Part shown: piece after piece, positions 18,897-27,503 of the stretch
Layout of the letters: each line of letters opens with the position of its first letter
Position numbering within the stretch: the stretch's first letter is position 1
NCBI RefSeq assembly: GCF_010634855.1
Contig: NZ_MWLQ01000014.1
Coordinates: forward strand, 62,001 to 126,000
Direction: 5' to 3'
Origin: Microbacterium sp. B35-30
GTDB lineage: Bacteria; Actinomycetota; Actinomycetes; Actinomycetales; Microbacteriaceae
Length of the DNA: 64,000 nucleotides
Position numbers and translations under genes: made by a program
Notes under the pieces: generated by a model
The model's database searches: none
What the model was told of the DNA's origin: nothing
Seen by the model: the letters and a program-made list of their open reading frames with translations, nothing else

Positions 18897-19223
18897 TCAG
18901 TTGATCCCGGGGATCACCAGCCACCGGTTGACGAGCACGATCCACAGTGCGATGACCGCGAGAGCCGCGATCGCGATGCCGATGCCCTGACGGCCGCGGA
19001 GCAGGAGCCCCACGACGATCACGATGAGCGTCGCGATCGCCAGCACGAGCGACCCGAACGGGATGCCGGGCAGGAACAGCGACAGGATGAAGAGCGCCGC
19101 GACGACGATCTCGATGATGCCGACGACGGTGTTGCCCTTGCCGCGCACCCGGAGGATGCCGTCGAAGAGGGCGAGCGCGCCGCCGATGAGCGCGATGAGC
19201 AGGAGCCAGCTGAGGGTGATCAA
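18897..19223 (-). CDS. Small four-helix membrane protein of unknown function
   Basis: 108 residues, almost entirely hydrophobic, with four predicted helices (TLSWLLLIALIGGALALF, VVGIIEIVVAALFIL, GSLVLAIATLIVIVVGLLL, GIAIAALAVIALWIVLV) and short charged loops. I recognise no family. TTG at 19223 is chosen because GAAAGG lies upstream at a workable distance; a TTG 12 codons earlier adds a basic stretch but has no ribosome-binding site. It is a single gene between two hairpins. Confidence 0.7.
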   Translation of the reverse strand: MITLSWLLLIALIGGALALFDGILRVRGKGNTVVGIIEIVVAALFILSLFLPGIPFGSLVLAIATLIVIVVGLLLRGRQGIGIAIAALAVIALWIVLVNRWLVIPGIN

Positions 19224-19346
19224 GGTGGGGGGAACCTTTCGCGAGGGATGCCGCGGCAACCGCCGCGGCGCCGGTCAGCCTATCGACGCGCGGCACCGGG
19301 CCTCCGAAACAAGCCGGGGCTGGACGCGGCACCCGCGGGACTGGTA

Positions 19347-19390
19347 AGAGGCGGCGACGACGGGGCGAGGCATCCGTCATCGCCGCCTCT
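19347..19390. terminator. Terminator hairpin after the cellulase gene
   Basis: AGAGGCGGCGA pairs with TCGCCGCCTCT around a 22-base loop, 22 bp past the stop of the minus-strand cellulase gene. The loop contains GGCATCCG. Confidence 0.6.
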
Positions 19391-19412
19391 CAGGAGTGCG
19401 GCACGCGCCTTG

Positions 19413-21014
19413 CTATGAGGTGCAGGCCCGCCCGTCGAGAAGGAACTGCCACGGCGTGCTGGCCGCGCCCTTCGCGTGGATCACCGTGTCGGGCGCGTTG
19501 CCACCCTTCTTGGTCGTGCCCGAGACGCTCACCGTGCCGTCGGACTGCGTGACGGTGGCGCGCGTGGCCTTCGTCACGGTCTGGCCGTCCGGTACGGCGA
19601 ACGCGAGCGTCCACCGGTCGGCGACGACGCCCGACAGGCGCACCGTCGCAGAGAAGGCGACCTCCTCGCCGTCGGCGGCCCACTCGACATGGCAGTCGAG
19701 CGGCGCGATCGGCGGGTTCGCGAGGGCGATGAGCTCGCGCGCCTGCTCGACGAACCACTGACCGGCCGCGGGGTCCTCCATGCCGCGCTCCGGATCGAGC
19801 GGTCCCGCCGTGCCGCGGTAGCACTTGCCGTCGGACTCGCCCGGCACCTTGATCCACAGGTACGCGTCCACGAGGGGCGCACCCGTCGTCGTGTCGGGGC
19901 GGGTGCCCAGGCCGCGATCCGGCGGGTTGCACCAGTCTTCGTGCGTGTCGCCGTACAGGCCTTCGTGGTTCCAGGGCCCGAGGCCGTTGCGGCTGGTGTC
20001 GATGACGAAGTGCGTGGTGGCCTCGACATCGCCGAGGATCGCCGCGTAGCGCGAATCGACGCCACTCGTGTTCAGCGCGGGGTCGGCGGCATCTGCGCTC
20101 CATTCGCCGTACGGCGACATGGCCACACCTTGCCAATCGGTCGCAGGGCCGCCGTTCCAGTACTGGTTGCCGCACGAGCCGAAGTCACCCGGGTTGACCT
20201 GCGCGGCGTAGGCGATGCACTGCGACACCCAGGTGCCGTATGCGGTGTTGTTCGCGGTGAACTGGTAGTTGGACGCGTTGAGGAAGAACCCGTCTGCGTC
20301 CTGCACGCCGGCCTTGATCAGACGGTCCGAGATCTCGCCGACGTTGAGCCACGCCGAGCTGGTGCCGTCGAGATATACGGATGCTTCGGGCAGAGCGCCG
20401 ATCGCATCCACGGCGTGGTTCAGCTGGGTGAAGCGGTCGGCGGCAGCTGTGTCGGCGGGCACCTCGGCCGGCTGGCACCACTCCATCTGCCCGTCGAGCG
20501 TGACGTAGTGCGGGATGATGCCGAGGCCGTCGGGCTCGAGGATCACGGTGGCGGCACGATCCCCGATGCCGGCGGTGAACCCGTCGATCCAGGCGTTGTA
20601 CGCCGCGGTGTCCGCCGCTCCGCCCGCCGAGTACTGCGCGCAGTCGCGGTAGGGCAGGTTGTAGGCGACGAGCACCGGCATGCGGCCCTGCGCGGCGGCA
20701 GCGGTGACCACGTCATCGACCGCCGCCTCGACCTCGGCCGGCGTGCCCGAGGTGAACCAGTCCGCGGACGGGATCGAGCCCAGCAACTGGGCGTCGTCCC
20801 GCGCCTGTCCGGTGAGGGACTGGGCGGCTTCGAGGGTCGTGCTCCACGGGTTGACGTAGAGCTCGGAGCCGACGAGGTCGCCGTCCGGTTCGTCGGCGGC
20901 AGCCGCGGTCGCGCTCAGCGGCACGGCGAGCCCCACCGCGAGTGCAGCAGCGGCGCCCAGTGCCCAGGCGCGCTGTGGCGGACGCGCGCGGAGTCTGGCG
21001 AGTGGGTGGGTCAT
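19413..21014 (-). CDS. Secreted GH6 cellulase with C-terminal CBM2-like domain
   Basis: 533 residues. The signal peptide runs to about residue 40 (VPLSATAAAADEP). Both GH6 signatures are present: AYNLPYRDCAQYSAGG (D124) and VILEPDGLG (D162). The WIKVPGESDGKC segment near the C-terminal end of the barrel is also family-typical. Residues about 440-533, starting CHVEW and ending in WQFLLDGRACTS, look like a cellulose-binding CBM2-type beta-sandwich, although they are poor in the exposed tryptophans of strong binders. GH6 enzymes cleave beta-1,4-glucan with inversion; endoglucanase or cellobiohydrolase cannot be told apart here. ATG with CCAGGAGG upstream. Control by a CelR-type repressor is indicated by the operator upstream. 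Confidence 0.95.
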   Translation of the reverse strand: MTHPLARLRARPPQRAWALGAAAALAVGLAVPLSATAAAADEPDGDLVGSELYVNPWSTTLEAAQSLTGQARDDAQLLGSIPSADWFTSGTPAEVEAAVDDVVTAAAAQGRMPVLVAYNLPYRDCAQYSAGGAADTAAYNAWIDGFTAGIGDRAATVILEPDGLGIIPHYVTLDGQMEWCQPAEVPADTAAADRFTQLNHAVDAIGALPEASVYLDGTSSAWLNVGEISDRLIKAGVQDADGFFLNASNYQFTANNTAYGTWVSQCIAYAAQVNPGDFGSCGNQYWNGGPATDWQGVAMSPYGEWSADAADPALNTSGVDSRYAAILGDVEATTHFVIDTSRNGLGPWNHEGLYGDTHEDWCNPPDRGLGTRPDTTTGAPLVDAYLWIKVPGESDGKCYRGTAGPLDPERGMEDPAAGQWFVEQARELIALANPPIAPLDCHVEWAADGEEVAFSATVRLSGVVADRWTLAFAVPDGQTVTKATRATVTQSDGTVSVSGTTKKGGNAPDTVIHAKGAASTPWQFLLDGRACTS

Positions 21015-21106
21015 GTGGGCCTCCTGGTCGTCGTCGACCTCCGGGCACCGTCGCCCGGGGAGCGGCACTGCGGGACTGACGGCTCGCCGGACATCCGAAC
21101 CCGACG

Positions 21107-21120
21107 TGGGAGCGCTCCCA
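21107..21120. promoter_or_regulatory. CelR-type operator for the GH6 gene
   Basis: TGGGAGCGCTCCCA is a perfect 14-bp palindrome identical to the site described for CelR, the LacI-family cellulase regulator of Thermobifida and other actinobacteria, which releases DNA on binding cellobiose. It lies 92 bp upstream of the cellulase ATG. No complete CelR gene is in the window. Confidence 0.85.
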
Positions 21121-21211
21121 TAGTGACCACTGCGGCCAGGATGACTCATCAGCCGCCGGTCGTCAACGGTGGAAGCGGGACAGCCGAGCCAGCCGGAGGC
21201 AGCGGCCGGGT

Positions 21212-22063
21212 TCAGTCCCGGGCGGGCACGGTCCGATCGAGCCACGCGAGCAGATCGGCGCGGACATCCTGCTGCATGACTTCGTTGAAGATCTCGTGGC
21301 GCGCCTCCGGGTAGACGAGCGTCGTCACGTCGGTGAAGCCGGAGCGCGTGCGATACGCATCGGCGAGCCTGTGCACGCTGCGCGGCCCGCCCACCGTGTC
21401 GTCGCGGCCCACCATGAGGAGCGTCGGGATGTCGCGACCGAGGTTCTTGCGGGGCAGACCGTACATGCGAAGCGAGTCCAGCACGCCGATCAGCTTGATC
21501 GGCTCTTCGCTGGTCGTGAGCGGATCGTCCAGGAAAGCACGCCCCACCGACAGATCACTCGAGAGCCACTCGGTGCCCATCGCGTCGGGACCGTCCCAGG
21601 GCTTGTTCAGTCCGCTGGTGTGGATCGATCCCGGCATGCGCAGCGCTGAGCCTGTAAGAATCAGTCCGTCGTACGACTGGGGATGCAGGTTCACGAGCAT
21701 CTGAGCGAGCACCGACCCGCCGGAGTGCCCCAGCAGCACGAGCGGCAGATCGGGGTTCTCGGCGCGGACCTGCTCGGTGAACTGCCACATCGCGGCGAGC
21801 GCTGCCCGCAGGCCACCGGGCCCGAGATGTCCGAGCAGGGCGACGTCGCCGCCGTGCTGGGTCATGCCGGTGCGACCGTGGCCGCGGTGGTCGGCGGCCC
21901 ACACGGCGTAGCCGTGCGCGGTGAGCGCGTCAACCAGCACGGCGTACCGCCCGGCGTGCTCGCCGACGCCGTGCAGCAGCTGCACGACCGCCCGCGGTTC
22001 GGTCTTCGCCGGGTGGACGTCGAAGAAGATCGTGATGCCGTGCGCATCGATGAACTCGGGCAT
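21212..22063 (-). CDS. Alpha/beta hydrolase, monoacylglycerol-lipase-like
   Basis: 283-residue serine hydrolase. The nucleophile elbow is LLGHSGGSV with S114; the oxyanion segment is LLHGVGEHAGRY; AADHRGHGRTG is typical of lysophospholipase/monoglyceride lipases. The aspartate lies in LMVGRDDTVGG and the histidine in PEARHEIFNE. The start is placed at MPEFIDAHG, since further upstream sequence is in the divergent promoter region. There is no signal peptide. Divergent from the marR-MFS pair. Confidence 0.88.
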   Translation of the reverse strand: MPEFIDAHGITIFFDVHPAKTEPRAVVQLLHGVGEHAGRYAVLVDALTAHGYAVWAADHRGHGRTGMTQHGGDVALLGHLGPGGLRAALAAMWQFTEQVRAENPDLPLVLLGHSGGSVLAQMLVNLHPQSYDGLILTGSALRMPGSIHTSGLNKPWDGPDAMGTEWLSSDLSVGRAFLDDPLTTSEEPIKLIGVLDSLRMYGLPRKNLGRDIPTLLMVGRDDTVGGPRSVHRLADAYRTRSGFTDVTTLVYPEARHEIFNEVMQQDVRADLLAWLDRTVPARD

Positions 22064-22134
22064 GCGCAGAAGTCTAGGTGCGGGACGCCGACGCCCCGCG
22101 CACGAACCCGGGAGGCGGCACCGGTCCATTTTCT

Positions 22135-22160
22135 TTAGCAGGACTAATGAGCTATGCTAA
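22135..22160. promoter_or_regulatory. MarR-type operator overlapping the marR promoter
   Basis: TTAGCA and TGCTAA form an inverted repeat 14 bp apart. The right arm overlaps TATGCT, a good -10 box, so binding would block transcription of the marR-MFS pair. It is AT-rich compared with its surroundings. Autoregulation is inferred from position. Confidence 0.6.
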
Positions 22161-22168
22161 GTAATCGC

Positions 22169-22642
22169 ATGAACAGCAACGTGATCCCCATTCCAGCCAC
22201 CGGCACCGACCCGGGCGACCAGCCCGACCTCTCCCCCGCCGCATCGCAGCTGCGGATCGCCACGTTCCGCCTGGCCCGGCGGATGCGCACGCAGCGCGCC
22301 GTCGACTCGATGAGCGACGGCCAGTTCGCCGTTCTGGCGGCCCTGCGCGTGCACGGCGCGCACACCCTCGGCGAGCTCGCCGAGCGCGAGCGCGTGTCGG
22401 CGCCTTCCATGAACCGCACCGTCAACTGCCTGCAGGAATCCGGCTACATCGTCCGCGCCGCCGACGAGCGCGACGGCCGCAAGGTCGTCATCTCGCTGAC
22501 GCCCGACGGCGAGGCCGTGGTCGAAGAGACGGCACGCCGCCGCGACGCGTGGGTCGAGGCATCCCTCGCCGAACTCACGCCCGCCGAGCGCGACACCATC
22601 GCCGCAGCCGCCGAGATCATGCAGCGGATGGTGGCGCGATGA
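22169..22642 (+). CDS. MarR-family regulator
   Basis: 157 residues. The winged helix is clear: LGELAERERVSAPSMNRTVNCLQESGYIVRAADERDGRKVVISLTPDG split over about residues 70-115, with the DxRxxR-type wing (DERDGRK). The second ATG is taken as start because the first, 15 bp upstream, lies in the -10 box. The message would then be leaderless or nearly so. The stop overlaps the following MFS start by 4 bp, the standard arrangement of a MarR repressor and the exporter it controls. Confidence 0.9.
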   Translation: MNSNVIPIPATGTDPGDQPDLSPAASQLRIATFRLARRMRTQRAVDSMSDGQFAVLAALRVHGAHTLGELAERERVSAPSMNRTVNCLQESGYIVRAADERDGRKVVISLTPDGEAVVEETARRRDAWVEASLAELTPAERDTIAAAAEIMQRMVAR

Positions 22643-23997
22643 GCGCCATGTTCCGGTCGTTCTCGGCCTTCAACTACCGCGTCTGGTTCATCGGCGCCCT
22701 GGTGTCGAACATCGGCGCATGGATGCAGGCGACGGCCATCAGCTGGGTCGTGCTGACCGAGCTGACGTCCAACGACGCCGCCGCCATGGGTGTCACGATG
22801 GCGCTGCAGTTCGCTCCGCCGCTGCTGCTGGTGGGCGTCACCGGGCTCGTCGCGGACCGCTTCGACCGCCGCAAGCTCCTCCTCCTCACACAGAGCCTGC
22901 TGCTGCTGCTCGGCGTCGCCATCGGCGCGCTCATCTTCGCCGGCGTGATGACGCTGCCGATCATGTACGGCTTCGCGCTGGCACTCGGTGTCGTCGCGGC
23001 CTTCGACAACCCGGCGCGACAGACATTCGTATCCGACCTCGTCGCGCGTGAGAACGCCTCCAACGCCGTCGCCCTGAATGCGGCGTCGTTCAATGGCGCG
23101 CGCATGATCGGCCCCGCGGTGGCGGGCATCGTGATCGTCGCCATCGGCACCGGGTGGGTGTTCGTGGCCAACGCCGTGACCTTCCTCGCCATGCTCGGCG
23201 CCCTCGTCCTGATCCGCACGAACGAGCTGGTGCCGCGCGTGAAGGCGCCGCAGTCGTCGCGCCTCGCCGACGGCGTGAGGTACGTCGCCCGGCGTCCCGA
23301 CTTCATCGTGACCTTCGCGATGGTCTTCCTCATCGGCGCGTTCGGCATGAACTTCCCCATCCTGGCGTCGACGATGGCGGTCGAGTTCGGCAAGGAGGCC
23401 GACGGCTTCGGCCTGCTCAGCTCGATCCTCGCGATCGGCTCAGTCGCGGGCGCGCTGCTGGCCGCCCGTCGTGATCGGGCCCGCCTGCGCGTGCTCATCG
23501 TGGGCACGGCGATGTTCGGCGTCGCCGCGGTGGTGTCTGCGTTCATGCCCACGTACTGGATGTACGCCGCGACGCTGGTGTTCACGGGTTTCTCCGTCGT
23601 GACGATGATGGCGACGGCGAACGGCTACGTGCAGACCACGACCGACCCGGCGCTGCGCGGCCGCGTGCTGGCGCTGTACATGGCGATCCTGATGGGCGGG
23701 ACGCCGATCGGCGCACCGATCGTCGGCTGGGTCGCCGCCGAGTTCGGCCCCCGCGCCGCGATCCTGGTCGGCGCTGCGGCCGCCTTCGTCGCCTTCGCGA
23801 TCGGCGCGACGTGGCTGCTCGTCTCCGGCCGCCTGCACCGCCACGAGCGCAGGCGGTTCCGCCTGACGCTCGACGAGACGCGGCCGCTCAGCGTCGTCGT
23901 GCCCGAGGAGTTCAGCGACGAGGTCGCCGGCACCACGCCGATCCCGCTGCCGCGAGACGACGACGAGCTGCCCGCCCGCACCCGCGCTGCAAGCTGA
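22639..23997 (+). CDS. MFS exporter, EntS/MFS_3 type
   Basis: 452-residue membrane protein with about 12 helices. The pattern NYRVWFIGALVSNIGAWMQATAISWVVL at the start, ADRFDRRKLLLLTQ after helix 2 and DNPARQTFVSDLV in the middle is typical of the MFS_3 group that includes enterobactin exporter EntS and drug exporters. A 45-residue acidic cytosolic tail ends the protein. It overlaps marR by ATGA and should be co-expressed and derepressed with it. The cargo is unknown; a toxic small molecule or siderophore is plausible. Confidence 0.9.
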   Translation: MSAMFRSFSAFNYRVWFIGALVSNIGAWMQATAISWVVLTELTSNDAAAMGVTMALQFAPPLLLVGVTGLVADRFDRRKLLLLTQSLLLLLGVAIGALIFAGVMTLPIMYGFALALGVVAAFDNPARQTFVSDLVARENASNAVALNAASFNGARMIGPAVAGIVIVAIGTGWVFVANAVTFLAMLGALVLIRTNELVPRVKAPQSSRLADGVRYVARRPDFIVTFAMVFLIGAFGMNFPILASTMAVEFGKEADGFGLLSSILAIGSVAGALLAARRDRARLRVLIVGTAMFGVAAVVSAFMPTYWMYAATLVFTGFSVVTMMATANGYVQTTTDPALRGRVLALYMAILMGGTPIGAPIVGWVAAEFGPRAAILVGAAAAFVAFAIGATWLLVSGRLHRHERRRFRLTLDETRPLSVVVPEEFSDEVAGTTPIPLPRDDDELPARTRAAS

Positions 23998-24022
23998 CCC
24001 CCTCCCGCCCCCGCACGCGGAC

Positions 24023-24077
24023 GCGCGAAAGCGGAGATTTCCGCACGCTCCGGCGTGCGGAAATCTCCCCTGTCGCG
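24023..24077. repeat. Extragenic palindrome, family B, copy 3
   Basis: Arms CGCGAAAGCGGAGATTTCCG (continuing CACGC) and a complement with two mismatches, with a very short loop. It lies between the convergent MFS and GH2 genes. It has the same design as the copies at 6882 and 16631 but different variable bases, so the pairs have changed together. Confidence 0.85.
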
Positions 24078-24094
24078 GCTCCCGGCGGGGGGCG

Positions 24095-26542
24095 TCAGCG
24101 TGGGGCGGAGCTGGAGACGGCGAGGGACGCGACGGCGGGCGCGAGGCCTTCGGCAGTGACGGTCACGGTCGCCCGGCCCGGACCCGTCGGCCGGACGATC
24201 GCGAGCGCGCGCCCGTTGAAGGTCGTGACCGACGGACCGGCGAACGACTCCTCCGTGCGGATGCGGCCGGTGCCGAGGCCGACCAGTTCGGCATCGCCCT
24301 CGACCGACACCGTGACGAGGCGATCGGCGTCGGACGCGATGACTCCGTCGGTGTCGGCGAGCGAGACGGCCACGAACCCGAGACCGTCCACCGTGATCTG
24401 GGACTGCTCGACGGATGCCGTGAGCACGGGCTCTCCCGCCGTGCGCAGCGCCGTCCTGCCGACCTCGCGGCCACCGCTGCGGGCGACCGCGACGAGCTCG
24501 CCGGGCCGGTACTCCGTCTCGAACCGCGCGCGGAACGCCTTCTCGGCGCCGACCGTCGCCACGCCGAGCGAGACGCCGTCGCGGAGCAGCTCGACCTCCT
24601 CGGCGGGCGCATAGACGTCGACCGTGACGGGGACGCCGAGCTCGGCATCCCACGTCCACGACGACACCGAGTCGTCCCACGACCACGGCGTCGTCGCGGT
24701 CGGGCGGCCGTGGTGTCGCGGTGGATGCACCGTCAGATACGGCTCGGTGCGCAGCCCGAACACGATCTCGCGGTAGTACGAGACCGGGCGGCGGTGCCCG
24801 GTGATGTCGATGTCGCCGCAGCCGGCGAGCAGGTGCGGGTACGGGCCCGCCGTGCCGGTCGGCTCGTAGCCCGGCTCGTCGGTGTAGTCGACGCGGCCGA
24901 TGCCGGCCTCGCCGAGATAGTCCCAGCCGGTCCACGTGAAGTCGCCGATGACGTGGTCGAGGCGCTCGACGAGCTCCCACATCTTCTCGATGCGCGACGG
25001 GAACGTCTCGGAGCCCACGATGATGCGGTTCGGGAACAGCTCGCCGTCCAGTTCATAGCGCGATTCGGCGTAGTTGAAGCCCACGACGTCGAGCACCGAC
25101 GCCGATTCCTCGGTCGACTGCGTCACGAGCTCCGACGCGTTGGCCGCGGCCATCATGTCGCCCATCGCGGCCATCATCGTGTTCGGGTCGGAGGCGTCTG
25201 GCGCGGCCTCATCGCCGGGCGCGGCATCCGTCTCGAAGCGGCCGAGGTTGGCGATGATGCCGTTGATGCCGTTCGTCACCAGGCGGGTGTCGTCCAGGTC
25301 GCGGATCGCCTCGGCGAGGCGCCGGCTCCACGCGGACCCGGCCGGCGTCGCGAGCTCGAGGATCTCATTCCCGATCGAGTACATGATGACGCTCGGGTGG
25401 TTCAGGTCCTTCGCGACGAGGGCGTCGACGTCGTGACGCCAGCGTGCCGAAAAGCCCGGAGCCGCGTCGAAGGCGACCTTCGAACGGGTCCAGGTGTCGG
25501 TGAGCTCGTCCATCACGAACACGCCGTGCCGGTCGCACGCGTCGAGCATCGCGCGGCTCATCGGATTGTGGGCGCTCCGCAGCGCGTTGAACCCCGCCTC
25601 CTTGAGGAGGCGCACGCGCCGGTCCTCGGCGTCGGCGAACGTCGCCGCCCCGAGCGGCCCGCTGTCGTGGTGCACGCAGGCGCCCCGCAGCTTTACGCTC
25701 TCGCCGTTGATCCGCAGTCCGTGCCGCGCATCGACCTGCAGGCGACGGATGCCGAAGGTCGCGGCATCCGTGTCGATCACCTGTCCGTCCTCGTCGGCGA
25801 GGCTCGTGCGCACGCGGTGAAGCGAGGGCGACTGGTCGCTCCAGAGCGCGGGGCCCTCGACGGCGAGGCGCACGCGCGCCACCGCCTCGGAGCCGGGGAG
25901 CACCGTCACCGGCGCCGTGCCCGACGCGACGTCGGAGCCGTCCGGCGCCATCACCACCCAGGCGACGCGCAGCGTGCGGGTATGGCGCGAGGCGTTCCGC
26001 ACCGTCGTCGCGATGCTCGCGATCGCGCGCTCGGCGTCAATGTCGGGCGTCGTCACGCGCGTGCCGTCGAGCGGGATGTGCACCGGATCGGCCACCACGA
26101 GGTGCACCGGCCGATAGATGCCCGCTCCGGAATACCACCGGCTGTCGCGGTGGGCGCGAGCTTCCACGGTGATCCGGTTCTGCTCCCCGTAGCGGAGGTA
26201 GGGGTCGAGCACGGCCTCGAACGCGTTGTAGCCGTTGGGCTCGTGCACGACCGCGTCGCCGTTCAGGAAGACGACGGCGTCGCGGTAGACGCCCTCGAAC
26301 TCGAGCCGCACGGTCTTCTCCCGCCAGGCGTCCGGCACCTCGAACGTCTTGGCGTACTCGAACACGCCCCCGGGGACGTAGCCGGTGTGCACGCCCTGGT
26401 CGCTGTCGGCCGAGCGGGGGAGGTCGCGGACCGCATCGTGCGGCATGCGCACGGCGCGCGGCGCGGACTCGGCGGTCGCCGCCTCGAACGCGCCGAGCTT
26501 CGGCCCCACGGTCCAGCCGTCGAGGAAGGGCTCGCGGATCAT
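24095..26542 (-). CDS. Glycoside hydrolase family 2 (beta-galactosidase type)
   Basis: 815-residue cytosolic enzyme. An N-terminal sugar-binding beta domain (about 50-150, with WYSGAGIYRPVHL) and an Ig-like domain precede the TIM barrel. The acid/base is E393 in MYSIGNEIL and the nucleophile E512 in IIVGSETFPSRIEKMW. C-terminal Ig-like domains of the DUF4982 type follow. The arrangement is that of the GH2 group without a domain-5 lactase module. Beta-galactosidase is likeliest; beta-glucuronidase or mannosidase cannot be excluded. Its ATG overlaps the stop of the upstream tetR by 4 bp, so regulator and enzyme form one operon. Confidence 0.93.
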   Translation of the reverse strand: MIREPFLDGWTVGPKLGAFEAATAESAPRAVRMPHDAVRDLPRSADSDQGVHTGYVPGGVFEYAKTFEVPDAWREKTVRLEFEGVYRDAVVFLNGDAVVHEPNGYNAFEAVLDPYLRYGEQNRITVEARAHRDSRWYSGAGIYRPVHLVVADPVHIPLDGTRVTTPDIDAERAIASIATTVRNASRHTRTLRVAWVVMAPDGSDVASGTAPVTVLPGSEAVARVRLAVEGPALWSDQSPSLHRVRTSLADEDGQVIDTDAATFGIRRLQVDARHGLRINGESVKLRGACVHHDSGPLGAATFADAEDRRVRLLKEAGFNALRSAHNPMSRAMLDACDRHGVFVMDELTDTWTRSKVAFDAAPGFSARWRHDVDALVAKDLNHPSVIMYSIGNEILELATPAGSAWSRRLAEAIRDLDDTRLVTNGINGIIANLGRFETDAAPGDEAAPDASDPNTMMAAMGDMMAAANASELVTQSTEESASVLDVVGFNYAESRYELDGELFPNRIIVGSETFPSRIEKMWELVERLDHVIGDFTWTGWDYLGEAGIGRVDYTDEPGYEPTGTAGPYPHLLAGCGDIDITGHRRPVSYYREIVFGLRTEPYLTVHPPRHHGRPTATTPWSWDDSVSSWTWDAELGVPVTVDVYAPAEEVELLRDGVSLGVATVGAEKAFRARFETEYRPGELVAVARSGGREVGRTALRTAGEPVLTASVEQSQITVDGLGFVAVSLADTDGVIASDADRLVTVSVEGDAELVGLGTGRIRTEESFAGPSVTTFNGRALAIVRPTGPGRATVTVTAEGLAPAVASLAVSSSAPR

Positions 26543-27306
26543 GCCTCTGCTGCCTCGGTCGCTGCGCCGGTCGCCGGGAGGGCGGCAGCGCTGGTCTCGA
26601 CGGCGTCGACGGATGCCGCAGCCGGCGACCGCGCGTCGAGCACCTGCTCGAGGCCGGCGAGGTCGTAACCGCTGACCATGCTGCGGAACGCCTCGGCGAG
26701 CGCCTCCGCCATGTCGGTGGACCCGGGGTCCAGCAGCCACTGCACCTGGAGCCCGTCCATGAGGGCGATGGTCGCTACGGCCGCGCGGCCGGGGTCGACA
26801 CCCGGGTTGAGGCGTCCCGCCTCGGCGACGCGCCGGAACGACGCGGTGATGCTCTCGCGCACGGATTCGTAGCGATTCACGAAGTAGGCATGCGCCGGAT
26901 GCGCCGGAGAAGTGGCCTCGGCCGACAGGGTGCAGTAGAGCTCGACGACCCCCGGAATCGAGGCGTTGTGCTCGGCGAGCGTCACCAGGCCGCGAAGCGC
27001 CTCGATACCGTCGGGCAGGTCGAAGTCGACGAGAGCGCGCGCCAGTTCGTCACGGTGATCGAGCACGGCCATCAGCAGCGCGCTCTTGCTGCGGAAGTGG
27101 TGCAGCAGTCCGGCCTCGCTCATGCCCACGCGCTCCGCGACCTCCCGCAGCGAGCCGGCCCGATAGCCGGACTCGGCGAACACTTCGAGGGCAGCGTCCA
27201 GGATCGCGGTGCGGGTCGCGGCGGATTTCGCATACTCGCCGCGGGGCTTGCGCATCCTCGTGGGAGCGGTCCCCTCCCGCTTCGCGGCGGAGGTCGTCTC
27301 GGTCAT
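26539..27306 (-). CDS. TetR/AcrR-family regulator
   Basis: 255 residues. The helix-turn-helix reads RTAILDAALEVFAESGYRAGSLREV then RVGMSEAGLLHHFRSKSAL (about 35-80). The ligand domain contains MDGLQVQWLLDPGSTD, closely matching the TetR protein at 9593. The ATG MTETTSAAKR has GGTGAG upstream; an ATG 13 codons earlier is possible. First gene of an operon with GH2, and divergent from an ABC importer operon. The operator between them probably serves both. Confidence 0.9.
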   Translation of the reverse strand: MTETTSAAKREGTAPTRMRKPRGEYAKSAATRTAILDAALEVFAESGYRAGSLREVAERVGMSEAGLLHHFRSKSALLMAVLDHRDELARALVDFDLPDGIEALRGLVTLAEHNASIPGVVELYCTLSAEATSPAHPAHAYFVNRYESVRESITASFRRVAEAGRLNPGVDPGRAAVATIALMDGLQVQWLLDPGSTDMAEALAEAFRSMVSGYDLAGLEQVLDARSPAAASVDAVETSAAALPATGAATEAAEA

Positions 27307-27397
27307 CGTCTCACCGTATCCCCGGGTCGTCTCGCGCACCGCCATCGGTGCCCGCCGGGGTCCTTCCTCTCCGTTCTATAACGAATTCCGAGTCTTC

Positions 27398-27424
27398 GCT
27401 AGTTTTTTGTTCTAAAAACCTAGC
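27398..27424. promoter_or_regulatory. TetR-type operator between tetR-GH2 and the ABC importer operon
   Basis: A 27-bp AT-rich palindrome: arms GCTAG-x-TTTTT and AAAAA-x-CTAGC around a 5-bp centre. It lies midway between the divergent tetR and binding-protein genes and is the only strong dyad there. The T-run/A-run design recalls the operator of the paralogous TetR at 9551. Confidence 0.7.
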
Positions 27425-27503
27425 GCTCACTCGATATTGCTGTTAGCGTCTCCCGGCAAGTAGGCGATCCGCAGGGGTATCGCCACAGATGAAGGGACCA
27501 AGG

